From NCBI GenBank assembly GCA_019925095.2, contig CM034398.1, positions 5,657,001-5,721,000 of the forward strand: a stretch of DNA of 64,000 nt, given 5' to 3'. The DNA comes from Dendrolimus kikuchii. Its lineage: Eukaryota > Arthropoda > Insecta > Lepidoptera > Lasiocampidae. Each line of letters opens with the position of its first letter. Positions within the stretch are counted from its first letter, which is position 1. The translations under genes and the position numbers were made by a program. The notes beneath the pieces were generated by a model. The model was given only the letters and a program-made list of their open reading frames with translations, had not been told where the DNA came from and did not search any database. Positions 35,693-50,600 of the stretch are shown in pieces.

Positions 35693-38600
35693 GATACCTC
35701 TTTTAGATAGATTGTTTAATAAATTTTTTTGTGATAGTTTGAAGTAATGCAAAATTGGAGAATTGGCTTGCAAACGATGCCCAAGTATTTTAAATATATG
35801 TAACTATTATGTATAGATAGATAATACTTTATTGCTCATCAAAACAAACAAATACAAAAACAAAATGCATAATTACAATACTTCTTGGCAAAAAAACAGG
35901 CGGCCTTATCGCTAAAAGCGATTTCTTCCAAGCAACCCAGCTTAAAAGAAATTCTTAACTAATCTGGCGATGTTGGTGGAGCAGAAAAAAGATCGGACTG
36001 TACAATTTAAATATACATACATACATACATTACACTAATTTATAAATTTAGTACATATATAAATATAATAGTAATATAGAATAGAATAGAATATACTTTA
36101 ATGTACAAAAATGCTACATAAAATCAAGAAAATTAATATAGAAGTACAATCGGCGGTCTTATCGCCTATGGCGATTTCTTCCAGACAACCTTTGGATAGA
36201 GTATAAGAAGGATAACAAAAGTCGGTAGTTGCTATAACAGCACTTGTACAATAATTTAGTTTAATAATTAATAAATACTAATATATATGATAATATATAT
36301 ACATAAATAAATACACATATTATACTATATACAGACTAAAGTAAACAATAACACTATAGCTTGAGGTAGTATAATATTTAACTACATACTTATATATACG
36401 TATATACAAAATAATCTAAATAAATATATGTATTTCACGTAAATGGTACTTTGTAACAGTTCTAGTAGGCCAATCGATCCCTCTTAAGAAATTCTGGATG
36501 ATTCGGAGCAAGATCCCGAATCTTTTATCAAAGGAACTAAATCTGTGTTAACGCAGCATTTATAATAAAAAATGTTTCTTTAATGAAAAGTTAGTTCACA
36601 TAATTAAAGAACGACGTGAACCTGGTCCGGCGCATGTGCCTGGCCGAAGAGACGTCTCCGCATGAACATGCTGAAGCATCCCAAGAACTCCATTCGCCGA
36701 GCTCACAATCCACGCCGCAGGGTACGTAGCACCACGACTCCTTCGCTTCTGTAGCTGTTGTATTCTAGAATAGTATACATTAATTCTTTAAAAAATGTAC
36801 ATACATACATACATACATAACTTCACGCCAGTTCCCTTGCGGGGTAGGCACGAACAACAGAGTGCCATTTAGGCTTATTCTTACACACCTCACTTGCTTC
36901 TTTGACATTCATAACTCTTGTCATGCAAGCTCGTCTGTTCTTAAGGCTCCTGACATCACCTTCTGCTAGTACACGATCAATTTGATCATGGAAGGTGTGT
37001 CGTGGCCTTCCACGACTTCTGCATCCATCCACTTTTGCATTGTATATCTGTTTAGTCATTCTTTCATCATGCATTCTTTCCACATGCCCGAACCACCGGA
37101 GCATTCCTTTCCTTACCTTCACCCCGACATATATAAATATAATAGTAATATAGAATAGAATAGAATATACTCTCTTTCAGAAAATTAATATACCAACTCT
37201 CTTTCTTACTTCGGTATTACGAACGCGGTCCGCGAGCGTCACTCCGCAGAGTGACGAATAAAAAATGTACATACATAAAAGTGTGTGTGTGCAGTTCACA
37301 CGCAGTAAAAGTGAAACAAACTGTGTCAAGGGGTGGGAGGGATTCTAAATTTCGGGACGTCACATTTCACATATTATATCATTATAATGTATTTAAGTCG
37401 TAATATACGAAATTTGAAGTACTAACGAAAAACTTCAAAACATTTTCCCCTGTATCTGTATGAGCATAGTGTTTAAATGATTAGGAAGAAAGAAAGAAAA
37501 AACATTTATTTAGACTACATCACAAATGAGAATACAATACACAATATAAATAAATAAATGTACAATGTAACATGTAGTAAAAGAAAAACTAAGCAAGTGT
37601 AGCTCTAAATTAGTCCTAGCTCAGCATGTTGCTGGTTAAGTTAACCAGCGCTGATCTTCCGCTAGGGCCATACACAATACACATTCAAGTGACATACACA
37701 GACAGACACTGAAACAAATAAAAAACAAAATGAAAAGAAAGTAAGTTTAAAAGAGAAGTAAAAGAAAAAAAAAGAAAATGTGCACAATTATTGTAAAAAA
37801 ATGAAATACATATTATTTATATAGTTTGAGATAGTTATAACAGTAAGAGTTTAAAAGCAGCATAGTAAGAAATATTATTAAATATAATGTATTCTATCTC
37901 ATTCTCTCGCAGGCTTAATTCTATAGATTTATGTGTTTATTTCTTTTAGTGTCGTTTTTGCATTTCATCGAGTTTCAAATCACAACGATTGTAAAGAAGT
38001 TTTACTTCAATTATCGAACATCTGAAAACAATGTTACTTAAGAAACTTACAGGGCAGAAAGAATCGTTCACGAACAGACCATCGCTTCTAAGACAGCGGA
38101 CCGCTCGTTTTTTTGTTCCTTCACCACAAGGCGAACCACCTAAGGACGATAAAACAAAATTAACCTTTATATAACAATGTAGAAGAAATTCTTTTGCAAG
38201 ATACGTCTTTGAATGTTTATTATAACTGACGAAGTTTCAATGCTACTACTACAGTCATAAATATGTAAAATTGTAGTAGGGAAAAATATTTTGGGATCTT
38301 TAAATAGGTATTATACAAAATTGTTTATGAGATACAAAATTGACTTCAATTACATAAAAAAAAGACGTGCTGCCCTATAAGGACTGAATGAAAATGGAAT
38401 TTAAACGAGAAAACAAAGAAGCAATATTTGCTTACCCAAAGGTTGGCAGTCATCCCAAGGAGCTACATGCCAAGAGTATAAATGTGGTGAGCAAGGTTCA
38501 GCCGCCACAAGATGAGGGCATCCGGTGCCACCTTCGTCTGCAGGGCGAAGGACCACGCGAGTCCGGTCTCGGCGACCACCCCATTTCGTCTATAACACAT

Positions 38601-41600
38601 ATAATACAACCATATGTAAAATTACTAACGGCTTTTCTTGACCTCAACAAATTAACATTGGAATTATTGTGAAGCCAACTACGTCCAAACTATTTCTTAT
38701 TGACAGTAAAGAAGCTTTAGTTCCAGTCATACTAACACATCGCTTCCTTCCAAAGAAGGTGATATTGTTATTATTAATGTTCTGCTTTTTAGGTACGTTA
38801 CTAAAGTATTTCTAATTCTATACAAAACTTTAGAAATAAGAGCTTCTCAGTTATTACTGCATCAAAAAATATAGTATTTTAATGGTACTAACTTGTTCAC
38901 AAGGACTCCACTCCGACCACGCGCTCACGACGCAATCTCCAGGACATGGGGCACGGCAAGTAGCTTCGCGCGATGGTGCTGCTCCTGCGCCAGACGATTC
39001 GCAGATTGCATCTTCGAGCCAATTGCTTTCTGCGTCGATACAACTGTTGAATAATTGGTTGGATGGTATCAAATTAATAATTGAAAGTGCTTCAGAATTA
39101 ACTTGTTGCTTTACAGAACAAATATGCGAAGAGGATTCTTAGTGATAATTCGTGTAGCATAGTAAGTGCCCATGAAATTTATTCGAGATTGGTTGATTGA
39201 TTGGCGTTTTTTAATAAAATTTCACATGCGAGTGTACGAGAACTAATAATTATGATTAATATTGAAATTTTTGCATAAATTGGAATAACATAATTACACT
39301 AGTACAATAAACAAGAAATACTAAACTTTTTCCTTAAAAATTCTATTATGATAAAGAACGGAGGAGTATGCAATGCTAGTAGAAGTCTGAATGTTATGTC
39401 CTAAATGCTCTTCGTCAGCTTGGAATTAAACAATAATTTGGAAAATTCCAAACTTAGATATTAAAATAGAAACTACCTACCAACCAAAAAAGAACATTTT
39501 TAATACTCACTTAACAGTCCTATTGATGATTGCACGTCCACATAGTGACCTCGGTGGTGCACAAACGGACCATTCGCCGAGTGACCACCTCGGCTCCGAC
39601 ACTGCACAGGTCGCCCGTTGTAATGTTGCCCCGCATTCACGACCTCCAGCTGAACCTTCTTCTATTACCTCTCTGTTAATTTTAAGTTCATTGAAGCTGT
39701 TTTCAACGGCGAACTTATTTTTTTTACTTGTGATTTATGGATTTGAATTTTGAAACAAAAGCATGAGTGTTAGTGTACAATTTTATTTACAATATTGCAT
39801 CATGATTGTTCATGTGAATAGGATTCTCTTCAATTTGATTAGTTGTTTAAAGTTGCACAACTGAACGTAAGTTACTGTAGATTCTTTCACTTGACTGTAA
39901 TGTTGCTTGCCTAAGCAATGTTGTTTGCATGACTTTCAATAACCTGAATTGTAAGTTCACTAGGTCGCATGATCTGCTTTACGATATCTATTGATAGTTT
40001 TCTTCGGCTCCCAAGAAGTTCCTCTTCAGGAATAACGTTCGACGTATCTACTACTCAGAAGTTGTCTATTACTTATTCAGTAAAATTATATATTAGCATT
40101 TAAAAAATAAATATTAAGAACCAATACCTAGTCCGGAATCTAAAAGCAGCTCTGGATCCAGGTTCAGCTGCGCAAGGACCCCATTCGCCCCAAGACCCAG
40201 TAGTGCAGTCTCGGGCACAGCGCACACTGCAAGCTCCACGAAGTAGGGAAGTGAATTCCGCATCATATACATAACCATCTGTTGACGCTTCTCGGACTCT
40301 ATTTGGACCTGATAATGTGAGTGATAATATAAATGAATATCGGTGAACAATTTGAAAATATGCAGAAATATTATATTCATTATAATAATATTAGGTACGA
40401 TAAAAATAGGGGTATTGTAATAAAAAGTAGCTTAATTAAGAGAATATGCGCCACCTAAAGATTTTTGTGTTTTGACAGTTTGCCATGAAATCATTGGATG
40501 AATCGCTTCACGGACGGACACAGAAAGGATAATGTTGTCGAGTATATATGTCAGTGAGTGTCTAGATATGTATTTGCCTGAGTGTGTAGGTATCATGGAA
40601 AAAGAATACTATTATTCTTCCATAGTAGGTATGTATTCATGTTTTAGTGAGTACCAGTCAACGGATGATATTTCTTGCACACTTCCATAGGCACGTCCCT
40701 CCCACCGATCATGCATCGTGCTGCTCGTAAGGATCTGCCTTCACCACACTCCGTTCTGTAAATAGGTTTTCTACTGAACACAAGAAGAAAGACTAATTCC
40801 CATCGGCGCTGTTTTTATTCTAACATAATTTTTAAGCTTTATTAGATTAACATATTAAAAATAAATTTAATTATAATTAACTGTATTTTTACAAAAACTG
40901 AGATCGTGATAGCAATGGCTAGAGCACGCGTCCGAAACTCAAACCGCGCGGGTTCGAAATCTGATCAAAACGCATGCACTACTTTGGCAGTTGTCTGACC
41001 GAATGTGCATAATGTTTTAATTTTTACAAAATTTCATGTTTTTATATTATATTTTTATAGCAATATTTTATGTGTCTATTTATACTTGTTTATTACTAGC
41101 GTCTTGTATGAATTATAAGTACGTGTAATCTAAGTCTAGTACAGTTATGGATGAGACACAACATATAAATCCACTGAGACACAGATCAGGGGAAGTAACG
41201 ACTGTTCGTTACCGAAATTGATTTTGCAGGGAGCAGAAACTCAAGCAACAGGCTTTCAAATTAACTAGGCGTGCCAATAATTGAGCAACGATCCTTTGCA
41301 CCAATAGTTTAGGGATTATATTATATGGCGAAAGATGTTTTAGACGACCGCACCGAATGGGTATGATGCGAAATGCCACCTAGATCTTTCAGTAGTCATT
41401 CATATAAATTACTTTGTCAAACCTTGTTTTTGTATAAAATACATTATAAAAGGAAGAATGATAAGAATTATGAAGTAAAGATATGTTGCTGGGGAGTTTG
41501 TTGCGCTGCTTCTTCTCCTTTAATAGTAACTAAAATTACTTTGGAAGCGGTGGTAGACTTATGACTTTCAATAAGTAATCTGTAAGATTTCATTTTGAAA

Positions 41601-44600
41601 ATATTAAATAAAGTTGTTTTTTTTTAATTCTTATAAATATGCAGATGATAAATGGAATAGTTTAATTTCTTCATACCCTGGTGGAAGGATGCAATCAGAA
41701 TCTGCTGGCAATAATTCCAACGTAACATTCTTACAAACACAAGCTGGTACGTCTGGTAATGAAGCATCCAAATATCTGAAACAAAAAGAAATTGATAAAA
41801 TGCGTATCAGTTCGGGCGCACAAAGGGCTTCGTGACTCCATTCCACTCTTTTTCTCATTCTGCTACGGAACTCTAAAAAATATATTTGTCAAAAAAATCT
41901 CTTCAAACCAATTTTCATAGAAATTAGTTTTTATGCTTTGTCATTTTGAATTTTTTGGTTGAGTGTCATCTGACTAACATATTAGTGGAAAGCCCATTAA
42001 GAATAATTTCATAGCAGCCTACGTGTCCAAGGTCTGGTGAAATGAATCTAACAGTTTTATATTTTCATAGTTTTGTAGACACAGTAAAAGAATTCTCTGA
42101 GACAGATTCATTGTCCATCGTTAGTGTAGGAAGTTGTTTAATTAAATGCATTCTACAAATCATTTACATAATTTTATCTATATACCTTAATGGATCCGCA
42201 CACACGTTTTCGCAAGATACTGTAGTGATAGCGTCGCAGGGTACTTGGCAAGAAGCGACACTGCGGGGCACCAATTGCCCTGCGCACGCGCCGGCTTCAA
42301 CTCGGTGCGAGTCCGATCCACACCATATACCTAGGAACAAATAGCATTAAACTTAATGTTTAATATAATACTTAAATGCATTCCAAAATGGAAATGTATT
42401 TTATTAAAGAACATTATTTATTTCACTAACAATATTCACCATTTCATATAGTTCCTCAATTAATTTATTTTAATGTAATTTCGCTTATTATACTATGACT
42501 AAGACTAAAAAGAAAAATAAACAAAAGAAAAATTAGATAAGTGTAAATCTAATCTCAATTTACGTAGAGTGGCTTAGACTATTAATAAAACATAAAAGTA
42601 AAAAAACTACATAATAATAAATGGAAAATAACTAATTTTAGTCCAGGCTCAATTAGATAACTGTTAGTGGTCATTTCATTTAGGAACACGATGAGCATAT
42701 TTTTCTAATCATCCAGTGCAGTAATGTTCTACAAGAAGGAATTAATTATAGTGATAATACGCACTTCTGACTCGATATCCAACACCACACTGTTGGTCTG
42801 GAGGCAATCGGCAGACAGTCCATTCACCTACTACCCATGAAGCGTCTTTAGCTCGACATCCTGGGGCCACTGGACAAGTCCGCACTTCCTGCCTCGGTCC
42901 GCAACTGGCGCCACCTTGCACTGTCCGCACTCGTACTTGCTTTCCGGGTTCTAGAGATCAGAAAATATGAATTAATAAAAAGAAACAAGTAAATAAAACA
43001 AAAAATACATTTTGTAAAGAAATTTACAAACATATCTAAATTTAGGGATTTTTTGACCATAATATAAAAAATTGTAAAATGAATGCATAGTTACCGCAAG
43101 TATTTGGACAAGGTGACCACGGCATCCATGCTTCGACCCTACAACCTCTTCGGCATCTTACTGTGCAGGCTCTTCGTGACGGTGGTCGTTGAAGTGGTGC
43201 ACATCTAAAAACAAGAAAGTGAAACTGTGACTGATCGTACTTCGTGCAGAAAAATTGCTAGAATATGTGTTAATTAATTATTATCTGTGTTAATGTACAA
43301 ATCAGTCTATAACCTGCCTTTACAATTCTTGTAATATCTTTAAAGACATATTAATAGTGTTAAGTTCACTTACAATGCTTCCCGTACAACATCTGCATTG
43401 TTTTGAACACACATAACATCACGGACCATTTCGCCTTCTTCTATACACGGTTCCTCATCGTCACTTTCGACGTATGTATCTACATCCTGGAAAATATGAA
43501 GAATCTCAGACAATATTGTTGTGACGTTTGGTACAAAACCCTGGTATATTTAATAGTTTAGTGATTATGCAACCACGTTTTAAGTATTTAAATACATAAA
43601 TTCGAATTTTAAACGGGGAGGACGAACTCTCACGTAGTTTTTGTTACAATTAATTCCAAAGCATTGATAGCGAAGGAAAATATCCTTACGAAGCGAGGAT
43701 ATATTATCTATTTGCCAAAAACGCGATGACCCGAAAGTACCTGTGAGTGGAACGATGTCCTAATATTATATCTCCTACAAAAAGAATGTGATTCTTTTCT
43801 TCAGCTCTTATAAAATATTAAAATATATGTTTAAAAGGTGGAATAATATTAGCTGATAGATCTTGGTCCTGGGCTCAGCCGTATCTAGGATAGGGAATTG
43901 GACGGTACGTCCACTACACCTAGCCAAGAGAGATAGGTCAGTTTCACGAATTGATGATCGCTATGTACATGTTTTTACTTAAAGAGCTGCGAGAAATCTT
44001 ATCTTTAAACTAAAAACTTTAGTGTTAAGTATAACAGATGTTTCAGTTTACATACATATTATCACGCTGATTCCCATGGGGGTAGGCAGAGACTATATAG
44101 ATCTGCAATTGTGGTGATCCTGAGAAACAACTTTCGCTTCATCTACTTTCATTAACATCTCCATACATGCACGTTTATTTGAGATGCTTTTTACCTAATA
44201 TCTTTTTAACACTTCTGCTATTAGATCATGACGTGTACGTCGCGGTCTACCGGTACCCACTTTACCACTCGCAAATCTGTTATACACTAGTTTTGTGATT
44301 ATATTTTTAACCATTATTTCTACATGCCCAAACCACCTTAACATTGCCTTTTTCAGTTTACTCATTAGAATATTATTATCTTATTTTTAATTACATAAAA
44401 TTATCGAAACTCAACTGGAAAATAATAAAACTTTTAGACGAAGTTTATTTACCAATATTTCAGTGTAATTAGTAATAGGTGTATAATCTTGACGTCTCCT
44501 TTCGCAAGGTCCCCAAGGCGTGGCCAACCAGGAATATGTAGCACAGGCGTGGCTGTTGCAAGTTTCATTTTGTATCAATTGGTCTTCTGATGGACAAGGC

Positions 44601-47600
44601 CAGCCGTCTGATAAACAGAAAGATAAAGATAATTTGAAATGTAGACGAGAGTTTAGAAATTCGGTGACGCTTTTGCATTCAAAATATAACCAAAAGCGAC
44701 TTTCAATAGTACCTACGAATAAAAGTTTAATTTTTTTGTAATACCTAATAGTAAGTCTTCGTAGAAATGTAGTACAATAAAACTATGTAATAGAACTTAA
44801 GTAACATTTAAGTGTAATGTGCAGTGAAAATAACAGTGTGTGTGACTCTGGAAATCACGTTCGCCAAGGATTCAAGTTTTTGACCAATAAATAAAATAGT
44901 AAGTCTTTCACAGAAACTAGTAAGTTAATCTTAAACAACTTACTTGGTGAAGCATGTGCCAATATGTGTCGTTGTCTACTCTTATTGGGACGTGAATGTG
45001 AGGCAGCAGCGCAGGGAGCAGAACAAGGAGACCAGGGCCCCCAAGATGAGACTACGCAGTCACCAGCGCATGCGATTCGACAACGCTCGCTTCGCGCTGG
45101 AGCACTTGTACCACTGCACCATGCGCGTTGGGCTTCCTTCTATAATTTTTTTATTCATTAATATAACTTTTGAGCTATATTATTTAGGAGTTGAAATATT
45201 AATCTCAAGGTGAAAATAAGAAACGATACCTAATTTTGCAGCCATCGATGTTGTTTAATAGACAGTGAGTGTATTAACTCGAATAATATGTTATTTTACT
45301 ACGGCAGAGAAATTTGCTCCACTTTATTTTTAAACTTGAATTTGTAGCGGTTTGTTTTATAAAAACATTGGTAGTGTTCAATAAAGTAGTTATGTTAGGG
45401 CGCAATCATTTTAAAGAATTGTCTAAAGTACGGGTTTGTAATTAAACGAATAAACCTATTGTGACAATGTTCATTTTCTTTCTGTGTTATTTTATTCTGA
45501 CATACGCCGTGTCGCACCACAATTTCTCAATTATGTTTACTTTTAGTAAAAGTTGTATTATTATTGTATAGAATGTAATAAATTGAGATCCTATAAAAAA
45601 ATCATCGTACCCCATCATGGCCAACACATCGCAGTTCCCTGCTCCGTTTGCCTGGTCCACAAGTGGTATGAGGCTGGTTCAAAACGCACGAGCCCCAAGG
45701 TAAGGCCTTCCATGAAGCGCACCGAGGAGTACTGCATGTTCTTTTTTCCTCAAGAGGTGGACACGGCGCACCACCTCCGGAAGCTGCTGATGTCACACGT
45801 CGGCGGCGAACGCTGTAGCCTTTGCAACAACAACGATAGAAATACGTTCCTTCACGTTTTGTTTTTATTATTATTAGAATAAAATATACTTTATTGCATA
45901 ATATCAGGGCCGTCGTTGCCCAGGGTTGCAAGGCGCTTGGCAACAGGGAGCAGGGACATAGAGAGCGTAACCCGTTCGCCTTATATGCTACTATAACATG
46001 CTATGAATAAATCGTTAGTTTTAAAAATTACTATACAAACATTTATAATAATACAGGATATTATTAGACATCAATATTGTTTAGAAATTTGCCTTAAATG
46101 CAGCTTTCGGCATACTCGTTGCGATTTGTGAAACTCGCGTGTCAAGTTCAAAGAAATATTACTAAAATAGAACATATTTTTTTTATTGTTATCAAAAATT
46201 AATGCGTCCCATCGCCTAATTTAGTGAAGACGGCCCAGCATAATATTAAAAAAAAAACTGTTGAAGTAGTTTAGATACAGAAAACTAAGGTCGTCTTATT
46301 ACTAAACCTAATTTCTCCCAAACCAATTTGCACACCTACAAAATTAGTATCATCAATGAATTTAAGATAACTTAGAATGTAATAGGTATAAAATTATTTT
46401 GGTATGAAAGATTTCAAACGAGGAATTTAAAATGATTGATCAAATATCATATTTTTAGGTAGTTGGGTATAAAAGCTCTAGTGATAATTACCTATGGTCG
46501 TTAGTTGTTGTACAGGGAAAAGGGGGCAACCATCAGTGGGTTGGCAAGCACCCCATTCGCTCCATTCTCCGACTTCGCAATCTCTTGGGCAAGGTACCTT
46601 ATATAAATAAAGATTACAATATTATCGTGATAGAAATTGATATCGAACTATCTGATTAAGGTGTATAGCAGCAGTGGTAACTACAAGTATTACTAATTTT
46701 GTTCTAAACAAATTTTAAAAGGTAATTTGTTATTAGACTCGTGAGTGTACTTAATTAAAATTATGTTTTAATAGATTGTTGATAATTCAACTTTTAGGTT
46801 TGTATGTGCAATGTATATCTTCAAATGTCTTTGCTAATGTTAAAATTAATTTTTATTTATGGAGAACTTGTTACTTACATTTATACAATTCATTAGAAAA
46901 TAAAACTCAAATGAAAAATCGGGCTTAAAGTCGCCAAAAGATAATTTTTTTTAAAAAACAAAACCGTCTTCACACTCAAAATCATAAATAAATATTTAAC
47001 CGACTTCTTTCAACAACACCTCGAAGTCGGTGCCAAGTGAAACATAAAAGAACAAAGAAAAATTTGCAAAATATAGTAATTTTTATGTTTTACTTGACAC
47101 CGCCTTCGAAATGTTCTAGAAATAAATCTGATATATTTTTACTTTTTGGTTTTTAGTGTGTGTGAAATCGGTTTTGTTTTTGTTAAAAAGATAACTTTTT
47201 AGTTGTGCAAATACTTCAATAGCTTGAGAATTGTAAAACTGGCACGCGTATCTTCGGTGTATATACTCTTCAACAAGGCTTGCTCTCTATTTCCTTGCGA
47301 TCCACAAATCAGATCCTGACTTGGTGCCTATGGGACCATCTCGGGAGTTAAAAAAACCAGTTTAAAAATCGATCCATAACTGACGGAGAGATTGCGTAAC
47401 ATGCCTACCAAAAATTAAGCGCCTGTAGAAAAATGTAGGATCTCGAAGTTTTTTTAATAACTGTTACTCCCGTTTTCTCTGAGATCCAGTCATCAGATCC
47501 TGACTTGGTGGCCATGGGACTACCTCGGGAGTATAGACTTTCGAATAAGGATAATAATTTGAAAATCGGTTTACAATTAATGGAGATATCGTGTGATATC

Positions 47601-50600
47601 GTATATATGAAGAAGATGGTTACAATTTTCGTGAGTTTCTCTAATTCTTTGGATTCTACTCATCAGATCCTAACATGGTGATAGTAGGACCAATTCGGGA
47701 GTACCTTTCAATTAAAAGAAATTTTTTGAAAATCGGTTCGCAATTGATGGAGAAATCGAGTAACGAACATACAAAAAAAAACACGAATTATGATCCTCCT
47801 CCTTTTTGAAGTCGGTTAAAGATGTAATATATTTCTAGAATGGATGCATGTTTCTCCGATGTTTGGTTACCTCACAAGGTTGTACAAGGGTCGGCATAAC
47901 AGCGTGAGCACACTGTGCCGGATGTAATGCTCTCCCATCCGCGCGTACGCAAGTCGCTTCTCTTCTTTGCACTCCACCACCGCAACTCGCTTCGTTTTGA
48001 TCTTTTTCATCGTTGTCAGATTCCTCATCATCAATGTCTTCGTCATAGATGGCGTCATTGTCATCAGCATCGTCATCATCATCATCATTTACTGTAATAT
48101 AAATTGATGATTTGATAGTTTTAATATTCATCTAATGCAAAGCCTATCTAATCATTTAAATGTTTATTTGTTTCATATTCTGTGTAATGTTATTTTTTGG
48201 AATAAAAATAGCTCAAATTCTTGTCTACTTCCTAAGAATTAAGGAATAAGCAAACACTAAATTTTTTATTTTCATTTTCGCGACTTGTATACATAATAAA
48301 ACTACATTTTAACGGTTTTAAGTGCGGTAATTTATTTGATTTTGGTTATTCCAACGTTCTTCTCTTCAAGCCATAACATGTTGTGAAGCGGTGGTAAATT
48401 AGATTAGGCTCCCATAGAGTAAATAATAACCATAAACAAAATTAAAACTATATAATTAAAATGAACAAGTTGGCGGTAGGCTAAATAAAACTTTAAGAAT
48501 ACTCGTTGACACTAGACATCTTTGTCTTCCGGGAGCACGGCCACTGAAAAGTGGCTGAAACGTCGGAATAACCAAAATCAAATAAATTACCGCGCTTAAA
48601 ACCGTTAAAACGTAGTTTTATTAAGAAAAATTGTTATACATATGTACCATAAGGTGGTTTCTGGGTATAAATACAAGATCTGTCAACCAGTATAAAAATC
48701 AAATAAAATACATTAAGTAAGAGTAAGGATGTAGATGTTTTTATTGTAGATCTAGTTTATACAACAACAAAACGTATCTAAGGAGTTAGTGAAGGTTTGC
48801 TTTTAAGTCTCTATTAGAATGCTAATTTTATTTAACATTAAATCAATTAAAATTTACTAACGTGGCAAAGCAACAGCGGTCTGTTCGGTTGCAACTCGAC
48901 ATGGACCCCATGCTCCAGGAGTCCAGTGGGCGCTGGCTTCCAGTGCTGCAGGTCTAACTTCTTCCACCACATCACATTCCTTTCCACCACCTGACCGAAG
49001 GACATAGACGTTATCACTTTGTTGATTCTTGACTCAAACATAAATATATTATTTCTAGATTTTTGACACTTAAATAAGCCCCAAATTTAAACTATTTTAA
49101 CCAGATTAATGTTTACAAGTTATACAGTTAACTGTATTGCTGTAAATTATTTAATATTTAAGAAAGAATAATTGTATAAATTACGCTATAAAGAAATTTT
49201 GATAGAATTTGAATCTCATCATCAACATCGTAGAATAACATCCTGGCTACCTTCGCAGTGTCCACTTTGGAAAACTGGTGATAGGCAAGGAGAAGGAGGA
49301 GGAAGAGATGAGTAGAAGAAGAAAGGAAGGATGGATAACTATTTATGAAAGGATAGATAGATCATATACGAATATGATGACTATATAACAGAGGTAGTTT
49401 GATCCCAAGATTGCATATCCCTAACTTTTATGCAAATCGCACCTTTAAAATTCCTGACTTGCAAATGAGAACTAAAAGCAAATGACGATAGTGATAAAGA
49501 ATTTGAAATTTATTTAATCCATGGAAAGAAGGCTTGGTATTTGGTCATCAACTGGGTTGAGTAATAAAGCCCGTACAGTTTATTGAAGAATCAATTTTAA
49601 TACCTCCAAATCAGCGTTCTCATGTTAAACTGACAAATCAAAGCTAAGCTACTATCAATGTAACTTTTACTAGATCAGGGCCGTTTTTAACCGGGGCTGT
49701 AAGGGGTACGTGGCACCGGGGCGCAGAGACCTAGGGGGCGCAAGGCGGCGAATTTATATCTACTGCACATTCTTGTCTTGCGGAGTTTGCCAGTTTTGGA
49801 AATTACTTAACATCATCTGAATTCGATCAGTGAAAACATAAAGAATCGCAAACACATTAAATTTTATTGACTATATCTTTTTTGATAATTTTACATTTTG
49901 TTACTGGCAATATGTATATATATATATATATATATATACTGGGGGATCAGGCTGATTTTCGTAGCCCAGCGCTCAATGTGGACAAGACGGCCTTGCTAAA
50001 GATGATACCTTGTGGCAATCGCCTCAATCGTCTCGTACGAACAAGTGCTCCATCTGTTCTCGGTCTCCAAGGTAGCCATTCTCCGAGGGTGCAGTCTTCA
50101 CGGATCACACACACTCTGGTGGTACCGATTTGGGTCAATGCTGAACCGCAGTACCTAACAAAATAACAGATAACATCAGGGTTTTTGTTACTAAGTTTAA
50201 ATAATGCGATAGATAATATTATAATGCTCATCAAAATAAACGATTATATAAACTGCAAACAACAGGTGGCCTTAGGGTTGAAAGCGATTACTTCCAATCA
50301 ACCTAACATAAAGGGCATTCTTAACTATTCTGGCGATGTAGGTGAAACGGAAAATGAGACAAGACTGAACAATTTAAATATACATATACCACCAATACGT
50401 ACTATATATACTTTATCAATAAATTAAAATTAAATTTGGTATGTTTGTCCTCTATGCGTCCATTGATGAGATTGTGATGAAACATTGGTAGGGTCGTAGG
50501 GTGTTCTGCGGACGGTCATGTAGGTTACTAGGCCAAATAACAGAATATACAAACCACACAAATTTTTACTTTACGTGGCATTGCAACGCATGCTGGGTGC

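Noticed and set aside
44944..45213. Plus-strand frames of 89 and 65 codons
   Set aside because: Shadows of exon 8 of the THSD7-like gene.
45553..45882. Plus-strand frame of 109 codons
   Set aside because: Shadow of THSD7-like exon 7 on the other strand.
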